Notes under the pieces: model-generated
The model's database searches: none
What the model saw: only the letters and a program-made list of their open reading frames with translations
What the model was told of the DNA's origin: nothing
Source of the DNA: Candidatus Parcubacteria bacterium
Lineage (GTDB): Bacteria; Patescibacteriota; Patescibacteriia; Patescibacteriales; UBA12075
Reading direction: 5' to 3'
Assembly: GCA_023142215.1 (NCBI GenBank)
Contig: JAGLJW010000006.1
Location: forward strand, 1 to 32,373
Length of the DNA stretch: 32,373 nucleotides
Translations under genes and position numbers: made by a program
Part shown: positions 9,747 through 18,005 of the stretch, piece after piece
Numbering within the stretch: position 1 is the first letter of the stretch
Layout of the letters: each line of letters opens with the position of its first letter

Positions 9747-11639
9747 TTACCAAAATAATTTCTTTCCTGTTTTTAAATACCATTCATTGATACTTAAAAA
9801 TCGATCAGCAGGAGAAAAAATTTTAATTCCATCAAAACCTTTTAATTCTTTATCTTGAAGATAAATATAATTTTTTGAATATAAATAAATAATTGGAGAT
9901 TCTTCCATTATAATTTCTTGAAATTTTCCATACTTTTCTTTACGAATATTTTCATCCGAACTACTTCTAGCTTCTTCTAGCAATTTATCTACCTCGCCAT
10001 CCATAAATCCTAAATAATTCATTCCTTCTTGGATTTGAGATGAGTGCCAAAATAAATATGGATCTTCAATTATATTTCGTATTTCCAGAAATAATAAAAT
10101 ATCATAATCTTTCAAACTAATAATTTCACTTATTTGTTCAATAGCTACAAATTCCAAATTAACTTTAACTCCTATTTTTTCCCATGTACTTGCAACAAAT
10201 TCTGCAGTTTTTCTTTCTTCATCTCCATCTAAACTTACAAATTTTAATTTCAAAAATTTGCCATCTTTCTTCAACCAAGTTCCATGATCAAATTCACTAT
10301 CCTCTTTTTCTACCTCAACATCATCCGTAGAACTTGCATTATTATTCTTTTCATCTTCCGTGTTTACTAATTTCCACTTATCATCAACGAAAAGCTTTCT
10401 TGCTTGCTCTAAATTAAAATCATACTTTTTTACATTTTCATCATAAGCAAAACTGTCAGTAAAAAAAGGAGTTTTTTGTTCATTTACGTCAGCTAATAAA
10501 ATATTATTTATTATTTCATCTCTATTAATACTATAAGCTAAAGCTTGTCTGACAAGCTTTGAAGATAAAGGAACATTATCCTCACCAACTCTTGAATTAT
10601 TCAAATAAATTGAATAAACTTGTGGCAATTCTAACTTTAAATAACTATGAGTTTTTGGAGTAATAATATTTTCAAAATATCCTTTAGGTAAATAACTCAG
10701 ACTATCAACCTGCTGATCATTCAAGGCGGCTATTGCTTCTTCAAAACTATGAAAAAATTTAAACTTTAAATCGATAAAGGGCTCATTGCCATAATAATTA
10801 TCGTTAACTTCTAAGTCATATTCTTTTATAACACCATTTTCATTTTTACTAAAGTTTACAAATTTATATGGACCAGATCCTATTGGCTTAAGATTTAATT
10901 CAGCAAGCAACATTGCCTCAGCTGGAATTTGATCCCAAACTTTTTTTGGAATAATTCCAAAAGTTAATAAACTAAGAAAAGGTGAATAGCTATGAGTTAA
11001 AATGAATTTTAGCTCATAATCATTTACTTTTTCAATATTTACACCCGAAAAAGAAAATCTAAGCGGAGATTTATAATCTTCGTTTTTAAGTGTTTCAAAA
11101 GTAAAAATTATGTCATCTACTACTAAATTTTCTCCTGTATGCCATATCACATTCTGTTTAATTTTTATAGTATAAACTTTAGCATCTTCACTAACACTAT
11201 AATCATCAACTAAATCTTTAACTAATTTATTTTTTTTGTCCTGCTTAAAAAGTGAAGAATAAACTAAAGAAGAAATATCGTTATCTACATCGTTAATCTG
11301 AGAATATAAAGGATTTATATGTTTTGGCGATCCAACCAAGGCCTCTCTGTAAATACCTCCTCTTATTGGAACAAGTTCTAAATGATTTTTATAAAAATTA
11401 TTTACCCAAAAAAATACGCTAATAAATAAAACTAAAAAACTAAAGCGAATAAGTAACAATTCTTTCTTACTTAAATATTTTCCAACGTACTTAAATTGTT
11501 TCAAATTTGGAATTTTAGATTTATTTAATGAAAAAACCAATTTCTTTTCTAAAGAAACTTGTTGTTCTCTGTTTTTTGATTTAATCTTTGAAAATCTTTT
11601 TCCAGTGATGTCTTTTATTTTTTGAAATAAAAAATTCAC
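9747..11639 (-). CDS. ABC transporter solute-binding protein, family 5 (peptide/nickel type)
   Basis: GGIYREALVGSPKHINPLYS..., WHTGENLVVDDIIFTFE, IGSGPYKF, SSKLVRQALAYSINRDEII. Confidence 0.9.
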   Translation of the reverse strand: MNFLFQKIKDITGKRFSKIKSKNREQQVSLEKKLVFSLNKSKIPNLKQFKYVGKYLSKKELLLIRFSFLVLFISVFFWVNNFYKNHLELVPIRGGIYREALVGSPKHINPLYSQINDVDNDISSLVYSSLFKQDKKNKLVKDLVDDYSVSEDAKVYTIKIKQNVIWHTGENLVVDDIIFTFETLKNEDYKSPLRFSFSGVNIEKVNDYELKFILTHSYSPFLSLLTFGIIPKKVWDQIPAEAMLLAELNLKPIGSGPYKFVNFSKNENGVIKEYDLEVNDNYYGNEPFIDLKFKFFHSFEEAIAALNDQQVDSLSYLPKGYFENIITPKTHSYLKLELPQVYSIYLNNSRVGEDNVPLSSKLVRQALAYSINRDEIINNILLADVNEQKTPFFTDSFAYDENVKKYDFNLEQARKLFVDDKWKLVNTEDEKNNNASSTDDVEVEKEDSEFDHGTWLKKDGKFLKLKFVSLDGDEERKTAEFVASTWEKIGVKVNLEFVAIEQISEIISLKDYDILLFLEIRNIIEDPYLFWHSSQIQEGMNYLGFMDGEVDKLLEEARSSSDENIRKEKYGKFQEIIMEESPIIYLYSKNYIYLQDKELKGFDGIKIFSPADRFLSINEWYLKTGKKLFW

Positions 11640-11657
11640 AAATCGTTTTTATTATAA

Positions 11658-11873
11658 TTATTTATAAAACACTACAGCAAGAGAAGTTGCGAAAAAAAAT
11701 ACTGATAAAATTATAGTAAAAGTAAATAATTTCTTTTCAAGCCCTCTTTTAGTTAAATATACGTTACCACTTCCACCAAATAAACCAGAAACTCCTGCTC
11801 CTCTATTCTGAAGTAATATAACTAAAATTAACAAAAGCGCTATTCCTAATTGTGCTAGTTTAATATGTTCCAT
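11658..11873 (-). CDS. secG: Preprotein translocase subunit SecG
   Basis: ILVILLQNRGAGVSGLFGGSG motif, 71 aa, two TM segments. Confidence 0.92.
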   Translation of the reverse strand: MEHIKLAQLGIALLLILVILLQNRGAGVSGLFGGSGNVYLTKRGLEKKLFTFTIILSVFFFATSLAVVFYK

Positions 11874-11900
11874 AAGTTATTTGCTTTTCACGAATAAAAA

Positions 11901-12245
11901 CTATTTTACTGAATCAACAATAGCTTTTAAAACCTCCTTATTGTTAACAGCTAAATCTGCTAATACTTTTCTATCTAATTCAATTTTACTCTTTTTTAAA
12001 AGATTAATCAACTTTGAATAACTTAAATCATTTTCTCTAGCAAAAGCATTAATTTTAATTTGCCATAAACCTCTGTTTACTCTTTTTTTCTTTCTTCTAT
12101 CAACAAAAGCATGTGCACCAGCTTTTATTACTGCTGTACTAGCTAATCTAATTAAATTTTTTCTTCCCCATTTGTATCCCTTTACTTTCGCTAATAATGT
12201 CTTTCTTCTTTTTACATGGGTAGTTCCCCTTTTTACTCTAGGCAT
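11901..12245 (-). CDS. rplT: 50S ribosomal protein L20
   Basis: MPRVKRGTTHVKRRKTLLAKVKGYKWGRKNL...; infC-rpmI-rplT synteny. Confidence 0.98.
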   Translation of the reverse strand: MPRVKRGTTHVKRRKTLLAKVKGYKWGRKNLIRLASTAVIKAGAHAFVDRRKKKRVNRGLWQIKINAFARENDLSYSKLINLLKKSKIELDRKVLADLAVNNKEVLKAIVDSVK

Positions 12246-12266
12246 ATTTTAAATTATAAATTATAA

Positions 12267-12470
12267 CTAATTATATGGTGTTAATCGTTTAATAGTTTTT
12301 ACTAATGAATCATGAGTTTCAATATCACTCCTTTTGTTTCTTTTTGTATTTCCAGATTCTCTTGAATTAAAATGACCTTGCCCCGCTTTTCTTTGAGTCA
12401 TTTTCTTTTTAACACCTCCTGTTAATTTAAACCTTTTAGATGTTGCTTTGTGTGTTTTAATTTTCGGCAT
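12267..12470 (-). CDS. rpmI: 50S ribosomal protein L35
   Basis: MPKIKTHKATSKRFKLTGGVKKK... Confidence 0.97.
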   Translation of the reverse strand: MPKIKTHKATSKRFKLTGGVKKKMTQRKAGQGHFNSRESGNTKRNKRSDIETHDSLVKTIKRLTPYN

Positions 12471-12479
12471 ATCTTTAAC

Positions 12480-12639
12480 GGGTCTGTCGCCAAACTACAG
12501 TTTTGACATAAATTTTCAGATTTTGAGGAAATTTCTTCAAAAATCTTTTCGGCAATATAATAGTATTGGCTAAAACATTTTTGGAGAAATTTACCGAAAT
12601 CTGGGAATTTAGGTCATGCTGTAGTTTGGCGACAGATCC
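12480..12639. mobile_element. MITE-like long imperfect inverted-repeat element
   Basis: GGGTCTGTCGCCAAACTACAG ... CTGTAGTTTGGCGACAGATCC; the two ~75-bp arms are imperfect reverse complements; flanked by TTAAC / TTAAA. Confidence 0.7.
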
Positions 12640-12697
12640 TTAAAATTAATAAGAAATAAAAAACAGGAGAATCCTGATTTTTTAAAAAATTTAAAAA

Positions 12698-13258
12698 TTA
12701 ATCGCTTTTCTTGTTCACGAGTATCATTATAAACCTTCCTCCCTGCTTTGTCAAGTCTTGTTCAGGAATAATATTTAAATCTGGATTTTTATCTAAGGTT
12801 GCAACAAAATCCCTAATAACTTGAGCCGCTTTGGCAGGATGAGCTCGTTCTCTTCCTTTTAAAACTAAATCTATTTTAAGCTTATGTCCCTTAGCAAAAA
12901 ACTTTTCAGCTTGAGCTAAACGAAGATTTACATCATGTTGACTAATACGAACTGACAATCTAATACCTTTAGTCTCCACTTTTTTCTGTTGTTGTTTTTG
13001 TTTATGCGATTTTTTTTCTTGTTCATATTTAAACTGTCCATAATCCATAATCTTGCAAACAGGATAATCACCTTTTGGATTAACCTCCACTAAATCCATT
13101 AAAACATCGCTAGCTTTTTGTAATGCTTCCTCAATAGAAACTTTACCTAATTTTTCACCATTTTCATCAATTAAAAAAACTTTTTTAGCCCTAATTTGTC
13201 TATTAGCTAAAAATTGTTTTTCTTTTGTAGTTTTCGCTTTTCTCCAAGTTCTTCTCAT
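12698..13258 (-). CDS. infC: Translation initiation factor IF-3
   Basis: FLANRQIRAKKVFLIDENGEKLGKVSIEEAL..., MDYGQFKYEQ, synteny. Confidence 0.97.
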   Translation of the reverse strand: MRRTWRKAKTTKEKQFLANRQIRAKKVFLIDENGEKLGKVSIEEALQKASDVLMDLVEVNPKGDYPVCKIMDYGQFKYEQEKKSHKQKQQQKKVETKGIRLSVRISQHDVNLRLAQAEKFFAKGHKLKIDLVLKGRERAHPAKAAQVIRDFVATLDKNPDLNIIPEQDLTKQGGRFIMILVNKKSD

Positions 13259-13326
13259 ATTTTTAATACTTTATATAAAAGATACTATATATTATAAAAT
13301 AAATCAATACCAAATCTTAGTATATC

Positions 13327-14295
13327 TTAAACCTCACTAATCACATCAAATCCTTTTACGCTACCAGTAAGTGCAAATCCATATACGGATTGTTTTAGTT
13401 TGCTCTTCTTTAATTTACATGCAACTTGATTAAACGTAGCACCAGACCCAACAGCATCATCAATTAATAAAATATTTTTGTATTTATTGTTCTTATTTAC
13501 TAACATTGTATAATTAGCATTTTCAATACGATCTTGCAATTTATTAAGAGTTTTTTGTGGAGTAATAATATCAGTCTGTATTTTAACTACTTTGATTGTT
13601 GGTAGAATAATATCAAGATATTGTTCTAATACTTTCATTAATTGTAATTGTCGTTTTACAGTGGGAGGAATAAAGGCAATAGCATCAATTTTTTTAGTTT
13701 CTAATATTTTTTCAACTACTGGCTTTATTTCTCGTACTAATTCTTTTATCATCATTCTATCTTGACTTTGTTTAGCGTAAAGAAGAAGTTGCCCCAGTTT
13801 TGTTTTACCAAAAATCTCCCAAGCATAAAAATCTGCATAAAAAACATCATCAATACACAAATTTTGACCAAAAGTATCAATCATTTTTTTCTTTCCAGAA
13901 ATTATACTATTTTTTTTCAACAAAGAATATTTATTATAAATTTTTATATATTCATCAGCTTTTTTAATAGAATTAAAACCACGTTTTTCGCACCAAGAAA
14001 CAAAACCATCTACACCTTCTATTTTCTCACCATGAGGTGATATAAAGATAAAATTTTTATTTATAATACTTTGTACACTTTTAGTAAATGTAAATGTATT
14101 CTTAACCTTTTTCTGTTTTAATATATAAAATACATGCGGGGACGACCCAAGCTTCTTTAATATATTGTCCGTAAGTAATTGTTTTATGTGTCTATGTACC
14201 ATAGACAACGATAAATCCAAAGTATCAGAAAGTTGTTTAATGGATTGTTGCTCATTTTTTTTAATCAATTCAATGATTTTTTCTTTATTTGACAT
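13327..14295 (-). CDS. HTH-domain / ComF-like phosphoribosyltransferase fusion
   Basis: N-terminal winged HTH (IKQLSDTLDLSLSMVHRHIKQLLTDNIL), C-terminal PRPP motif ILLIDDAVGSGATFNQVA, IPPTVKRQLQLMK. Confidence 0.8.
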   Translation of the reverse strand: MSNKEKIIELIKKNEQQSIKQLSDTLDLSLSMVHRHIKQLLTDNILKKLGSSPHVFYILKQKKVKNTFTFTKSVQSIINKNFIFISPHGEKIEGVDGFVSWCEKRGFNSIKKADEYIKIYNKYSLLKKNSIISGKKKMIDTFGQNLCIDDVFYADFYAWEIFGKTKLGQLLLYAKQSQDRMMIKELVREIKPVVEKILETKKIDAIAFIPPTVKRQLQLMKVLEQYLDIILPTIKVVKIQTDIITPQKTLNKLQDRIENANYTMLVNKNNKYKNILLIDDAVGSGATFNQVACKLKKSKLKQSVYGFALTGSVKGFDVISEV

Positions 14296-14315
14296 AATTT
14301 TTTATAATTATTTAT

Positions 14316-14341
14316 ATAGTTCATAGTATACTATGAACTAT
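14316..14341. promoter_or_regulatory. 26-bp perfect palindrome, candidate operator of the HTH-PRTase gene
   Basis: ATAGTTCATAGTATACTATGAACTAT ~20 bp upstream of the start codon at 14295; an additional TATGAAC half-site overlaps the right edge. Confidence 0.6.
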
Positions 14342-14423
14342 GAACCAAGTCAAGCCCACACTATACCGACTTGAAATAACCATATGACATATATCTTTAT
14401 TGATCAATTAGTTTATTACTTAA

Positions 14424-14460
14424 ATAAAAAAGCGAAGTCCTTAAACAAATTAACTTCGCT
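14424..14460 (-). terminator. Rho-independent terminator of the VWA operon
   Basis: AGCGAAG...CTTCGCT followed by a T-run on the - strand. Confidence 0.75.
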
Positions 14461-14478
14461 AGTTGTAACAAACTTTTT

Positions 14479-15040
14479 TCAACAATCAAGTAAAAGCATT
14501 GCATTTTCAATTGCTTTTCCAAAATTATTTACAGGAACCTTAATTCCTAGTTTCTCTTTAGAAAAAAGTTTTTTTAGGAATTGCTCGTCTGCACCATCTG
14601 TTCCGATGCAAATAATTTTGATACCCTTGTTTTTCGCAACAATTGCAATTTTAAGAGTTTTGTCGGCATTATCAGGTTCACCATCTGTGGCTATAACAAT
14701 CATACGCTGACCATTTTTTGGCATTTTTTTTAATTGCCATGATAATAGCATTAACCATGTTAGTTGACCCCTTAGCCTTTACGTCAAAAATAGCTTCCAT
14801 TTCTACAAAACATGCTTTACTGGAAAATATAATCAAAGACACTTTTTTGTTTTTTGCAAAATCAAGAATTCCTTTTTTTGCTTGATTGAGTTTATCACCA
14901 TACATACTACTAGAACAATCCAGAAGCATAAAAATTGTACCAGAATTTACAGAATATTTTTTCTTCATCGCAGACAGCTTATCAACAACTGGAACAATTT
15001 TTCTATTAGGAGAAAATTCTACTAAATCAGTTAACGCCAT
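14479..15040 (-). pseudogene. VWA (von Willebrand factor A) domain protein, split by a frameshift in an A8 tract
   Basis: ORF 14678..15040 supplies MIDAS DCSSSMYG and GSTNM; ORF 14479..14751 supplies ATDGEPDNADKT; they join at T8 (14724-14731) if one base is removed. Confidence 0.75.
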
Positions 15041-16002
15041 TATACTGCCTCCTTTTTGGTAAAATTGTCATAAGCAGAATTTATTATTGCTGTTAGATTA
15101 TTAGAAACTTTTTCAGTCCCGTTCGGTGCTGTGTCTGGGTGAATTAATTTAAGTAAATTCATATAGGCCTTTGAAACTTTTTTATCTGAAGCATTAGATT
15201 TAATACCCAGAATATCATAAAAAATAATAACGTCTGATCTGTTTACTTGTGTCATTTCTTTAATAGCCAATAAATCTGAAATTGTTTCTTCTAATATTCT
15301 TTGGACAATTTCAAATTCAACTTTTCCAGACATGAAATTATTATAACTTTCATGCGATTTTTTTCTGATAGCATCAACTATCTCAGCTATATTCTTATCA
15401 ATCATTGGAATTAATTGAGAACTCTCTTCTTTAACTCTATGAATAAGCTGAGATAAACTTTTCTTCTGAGCTTTGGATATAATCCTCTGCTTAGATTTTA
15501 AAGTTAATTTACTCTCAACTTTATTTACATTGTTTCTTCTGCTACTCCAAATAAGATTTATTTGGATTAAGGCTTTGGGAGATAAAATTAAAATCCAAAA
15601 TATAACGTAAGCAATAAAAAAAGATAATTTTATTGATACTGCTGACAACATTACAATTAAAAACATAGATATTGTAATTATTATAGCTATCATTATCGTA
15701 TCTGGTATCATGCTTTTTGTTTTAACTTTGTCGTAACCACAACTTAACATAAATGTTGTTGCTATGCACATAATTACAACAACAACATGTTCTATGGTAA
15801 AATACTTGAATCCTTCGTCGCCGTAAAGTAAGCAATAAAATTTAACCATAACTATTACAACAATAATACATGCAACAATGCCACAAGCATGCCAGTACTC
15901 AGCATCTTTATCATTAATACAAATATCAACAATTAAAAATACTGCTCCAACAAAACCGAAATAAACCGCTTGTCTAATAATCTCACTAATCTCCATTTTC
16001 AC
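15040..16002 (-). CDS. Multi-pass membrane protein with C-terminal J-domain
   Basis: Several hydrophobic segments then IIFYDILGIKSNASDKKVSKAYMNLLKLIHPDTAPN (HPD motif); SD AAAGGAGG. Confidence 0.85.
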   Translation of the reverse strand: MKMEISEIIRQAVYFGFVGAVFLIVDICINDKDAEYWHACGIVACIIVVIVMVKFYCLLYGDEGFKYFTIEHVVVVIMCIATTFMLSCGYDKVKTKSMIPDTIMIAIIITISMFLIVMLSAVSIKLSFFIAYVIFWILILSPKALIQINLIWSSRRNNVNKVESKLTLKSKQRIISKAQKKSLSQLIHRVKEESSQLIPMIDKNIAEIVDAIRKKSHESYNNFMSGKVEFEIVQRILEETISDLLAIKEMTQVNRSDVIIFYDILGIKSNASDKKVSKAYMNLLKLIHPDTAPNGTEKVSNNLTAIINSAYDNFTKKEAV

Positions 16003-16029
16003 ATCCTCCTTTTATTGATTGTGAAAATT

Positions 16030-16371
16030 TTATGCCATCCATCCCTGTTTGACACATAACCAAGAAATCTTAATTCGTTTTCTGCAAAAAAATATGAGCA
16101 ATAATATCGTCATTATAGACCACACAATCAACAAACTATTCAAACAAATTACAATACACAATAAAAATTTAGTAAATACAAATACAAGAATTGTTATTGA
16201 CACACCAAATGCACCCACAAGAAAAAGTCCTATAATACAATCTGAGAAATATAATGGAATTTCAGATTCCCACGTGTGATATAAATTTATATCAGTAGAT
16301 ATATAACGCTTCCTATGTAATCCTGCCGTACCATTAAAAAAGATACTAAAAAATCTTCTTAGAAAAATCAT
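16030..16371 (-). CDS. Small membrane protein of unknown function
   Basis: 113-aa ORF with two or three hydrophobic segments; co-directional with the J-domain gene; SD-like GAGG. Confidence 0.6.
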   Translation of the reverse strand: MIFLRRFFSIFFNGTAGLHRKRYISTDINLYHTWESEIPLYFSDCIIGLFLVGAFGVSITILVFVFTKFLLCIVICLNSLLIVWSIMTILLLIFFCRKRIKISWLCVKQGWMA

Positions 16372-16618
16372 TTTTTCACCTCTTTTTTATTTTTTTAGTT
16401 TATTTTATTCAATTTTAATGAACAATCTTTATTACTCTAACAATTAGAACAAAATAATAAATATAATTTACTTTTCTATTCATTGATTTATTCTAACTTT
16501 GATTTTTAATAATAGTTCATTATTTAATTTTAGTCAAATTCTGTAAGCAAATTTTGCATAAGTAATTATTGCTCACTAACTCAATACGTCAACAAAAAAA
16601 ATAACTAATCTTGCTACT

Positions 16619-17314
16619 TCAATCAACAGAAGATAAATTAAAATCTATATAGCTCAATAATTCTTTTTTAAGATTTTGTTTTATCCAATTTTTTTGATTT
16701 TCTAATACTAATTCACCAAGACCTTGCAAAACATTTCTTTGATTTAAATTTTTTTCAACATATTCTCGGAGATATTTTAAATATGCTTCTTTTGATTTAC
16801 CAGATATCTTTTCAACTATATCTTTATTAAATTCATATCCATTTTTCCAAAAAAAATATAAATCAAAAAAATCTCTGCTCACTGCTGTTCTCCTGGTAGT
16901 TGTTGCCAAAAGTTTATGGGAAAAAGAATCTTCTATTGTCATGCATTTTACATCTATACCATAAAAATTTTTAAGCTCATATTTATTTTTATAAGTCTCT
17001 CTTTTAAAAATTTCTATTTTTAAATTTCGTTCACCGTTTTTATAATTCAATAAAGCAAATAATGTATAATTTTTGTTATAAACGTCATCAATTCTCCCGT
17101 GTAGCATTAAGATTTTTTCGATTCTTTTTAAAATTTGATTTTCATTTTCAAGATTTAATAAATCAAAATCTAAATCAACCGAAAACCTGTTTAAATTATA
17201 AAAAAAATATAACATTGTTCCACCTTTAAATCCTAAATCAAAACCTAAATCCGAATTATAAATATCTCGCAAGACTTCAAACATTATTTTTCTATGTATT
17301 TTTTGATTAAGCAT
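16619..17314 (-). CDS. AbiEii-family nucleotidyltransferase toxin
   Basis: LGFKGGTMLYFFYNLNRFSVDLDFDLL nucleotidyltransferase signature; adjacent AbiEi-like gene. Confidence 0.88.
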   Translation of the reverse strand: MLNQKIHRKIMFEVLRDIYNSDLGFDLGFKGGTMLYFFYNLNRFSVDLDFDLLNLENENQILKRIEKILMLHGRIDDVYNKNYTLFALLNYKNGERNLKIEIFKRETYKNKYELKNFYGIDVKCMTIEDSFSHKLLATTTRRTAVSRDFFDLYFFWKNGYEFNKDIVEKISGKSKEAYLKYLREYVEKNLNQRNVLQGLGELVLENQKNWIKQNLKKELLSYIDFNLSSVD

Positions 17315-17325
17315 AGTTTTTTTAC

Positions 17326-17359
17326 GGGTCTGTTACCAAACTACAGTTTTGGCAGACCC
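17326..17359. repeat. 34-bp minimal relative of the 12480 element
   Basis: GGGTCTGTTACCAAACTACAGTTTTGGCAGACCC; ends as inverted repeats; flanked on both sides by TTTAC (17321-17325, 17360-17364). Confidence 0.65.
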
Positions 17360-17919
17360 TTTACAAATTGTATTATTCCATCAATTTCTTTTTGTGTTCT
17401 TTTATTATAAATTTTAGAAATGTTTTTTAACTTTTTTATTTCTATTCCTCGTAAATTATCAAAATAATAGCCTGGTGTTAAATAAACCCGATCAGCAACC
17501 GCTCTTTCCATTGAAGCAATATTAAAAATACCTTTATTCTCAACACCTAAAGGATTAAACAATATTTCATCCTTTAATTTAAAATAATTAAATCTAATCT
17601 TATCAACTTCATATTGTATGGTATTATTAGATACGGAATAAACACTATTAGAATAATCTTGAAAAATAACAGATTTTTTCTGTAAAACAGTTTCTAAACT
17701 TATATATGAGGGTACTTTTATTTTAGACGCCAATTCAAATGTATTATATAAACTTTTTATAGAATATATTCCACGCTTTACTCTTATTAATTCCCCACGC
17801 TTAAAAAGACGATTTATTATAGTTTTCAGGTAATTTTTATCCTTGATTTTCCAAATTAATCGTAAATCATTCACGCTAAAAACTGTTTTATTTGTTCTTA
17901 TTAATTGTTTTAAATACAT
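17341..17919 (-). CDS. AbiEi-family antitoxin
   Basis: N-terminal wHTH (VNDLRLIWKIKDKNYLKTIINRLFKRGELIRVKRGIYSI) and NIASMERAVADRVYL; upstream of AbiEii. Confidence 0.85.
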   Translation of the reverse strand: MYLKQLIRTNKTVFSVNDLRLIWKIKDKNYLKTIINRLFKRGELIRVKRGIYSIKSLYNTFELASKIKVPSYISLETVLQKKSVIFQDYSNSVYSVSNNTIQYEVDKIRFNYFKLKDEILFNPLGVENKGIFNIASMERAVADRVYLTPGYYFDNLRGIEIKKLKNISKIYNKRTQKEIDGIIQFVKGLPKL

Positions 17920-17932
17920 ATTTCACTCAAAA

Positions 17933-17950
17933 GTTATCATTTTTGATTAC
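17933..17950. promoter_or_regulatory. Candidate AbiEi operator
   Basis: GTTATCA-tttt-TGATTAC imperfect inverted repeat 14 bp upstream of the abiEi start. Confidence 0.35.
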
Positions 17951-18005
17951 CTTCTAATGACAGTATAGCAATTATTTTTTATTTTGTCAAATTATCTAAA
18001 AGCAA

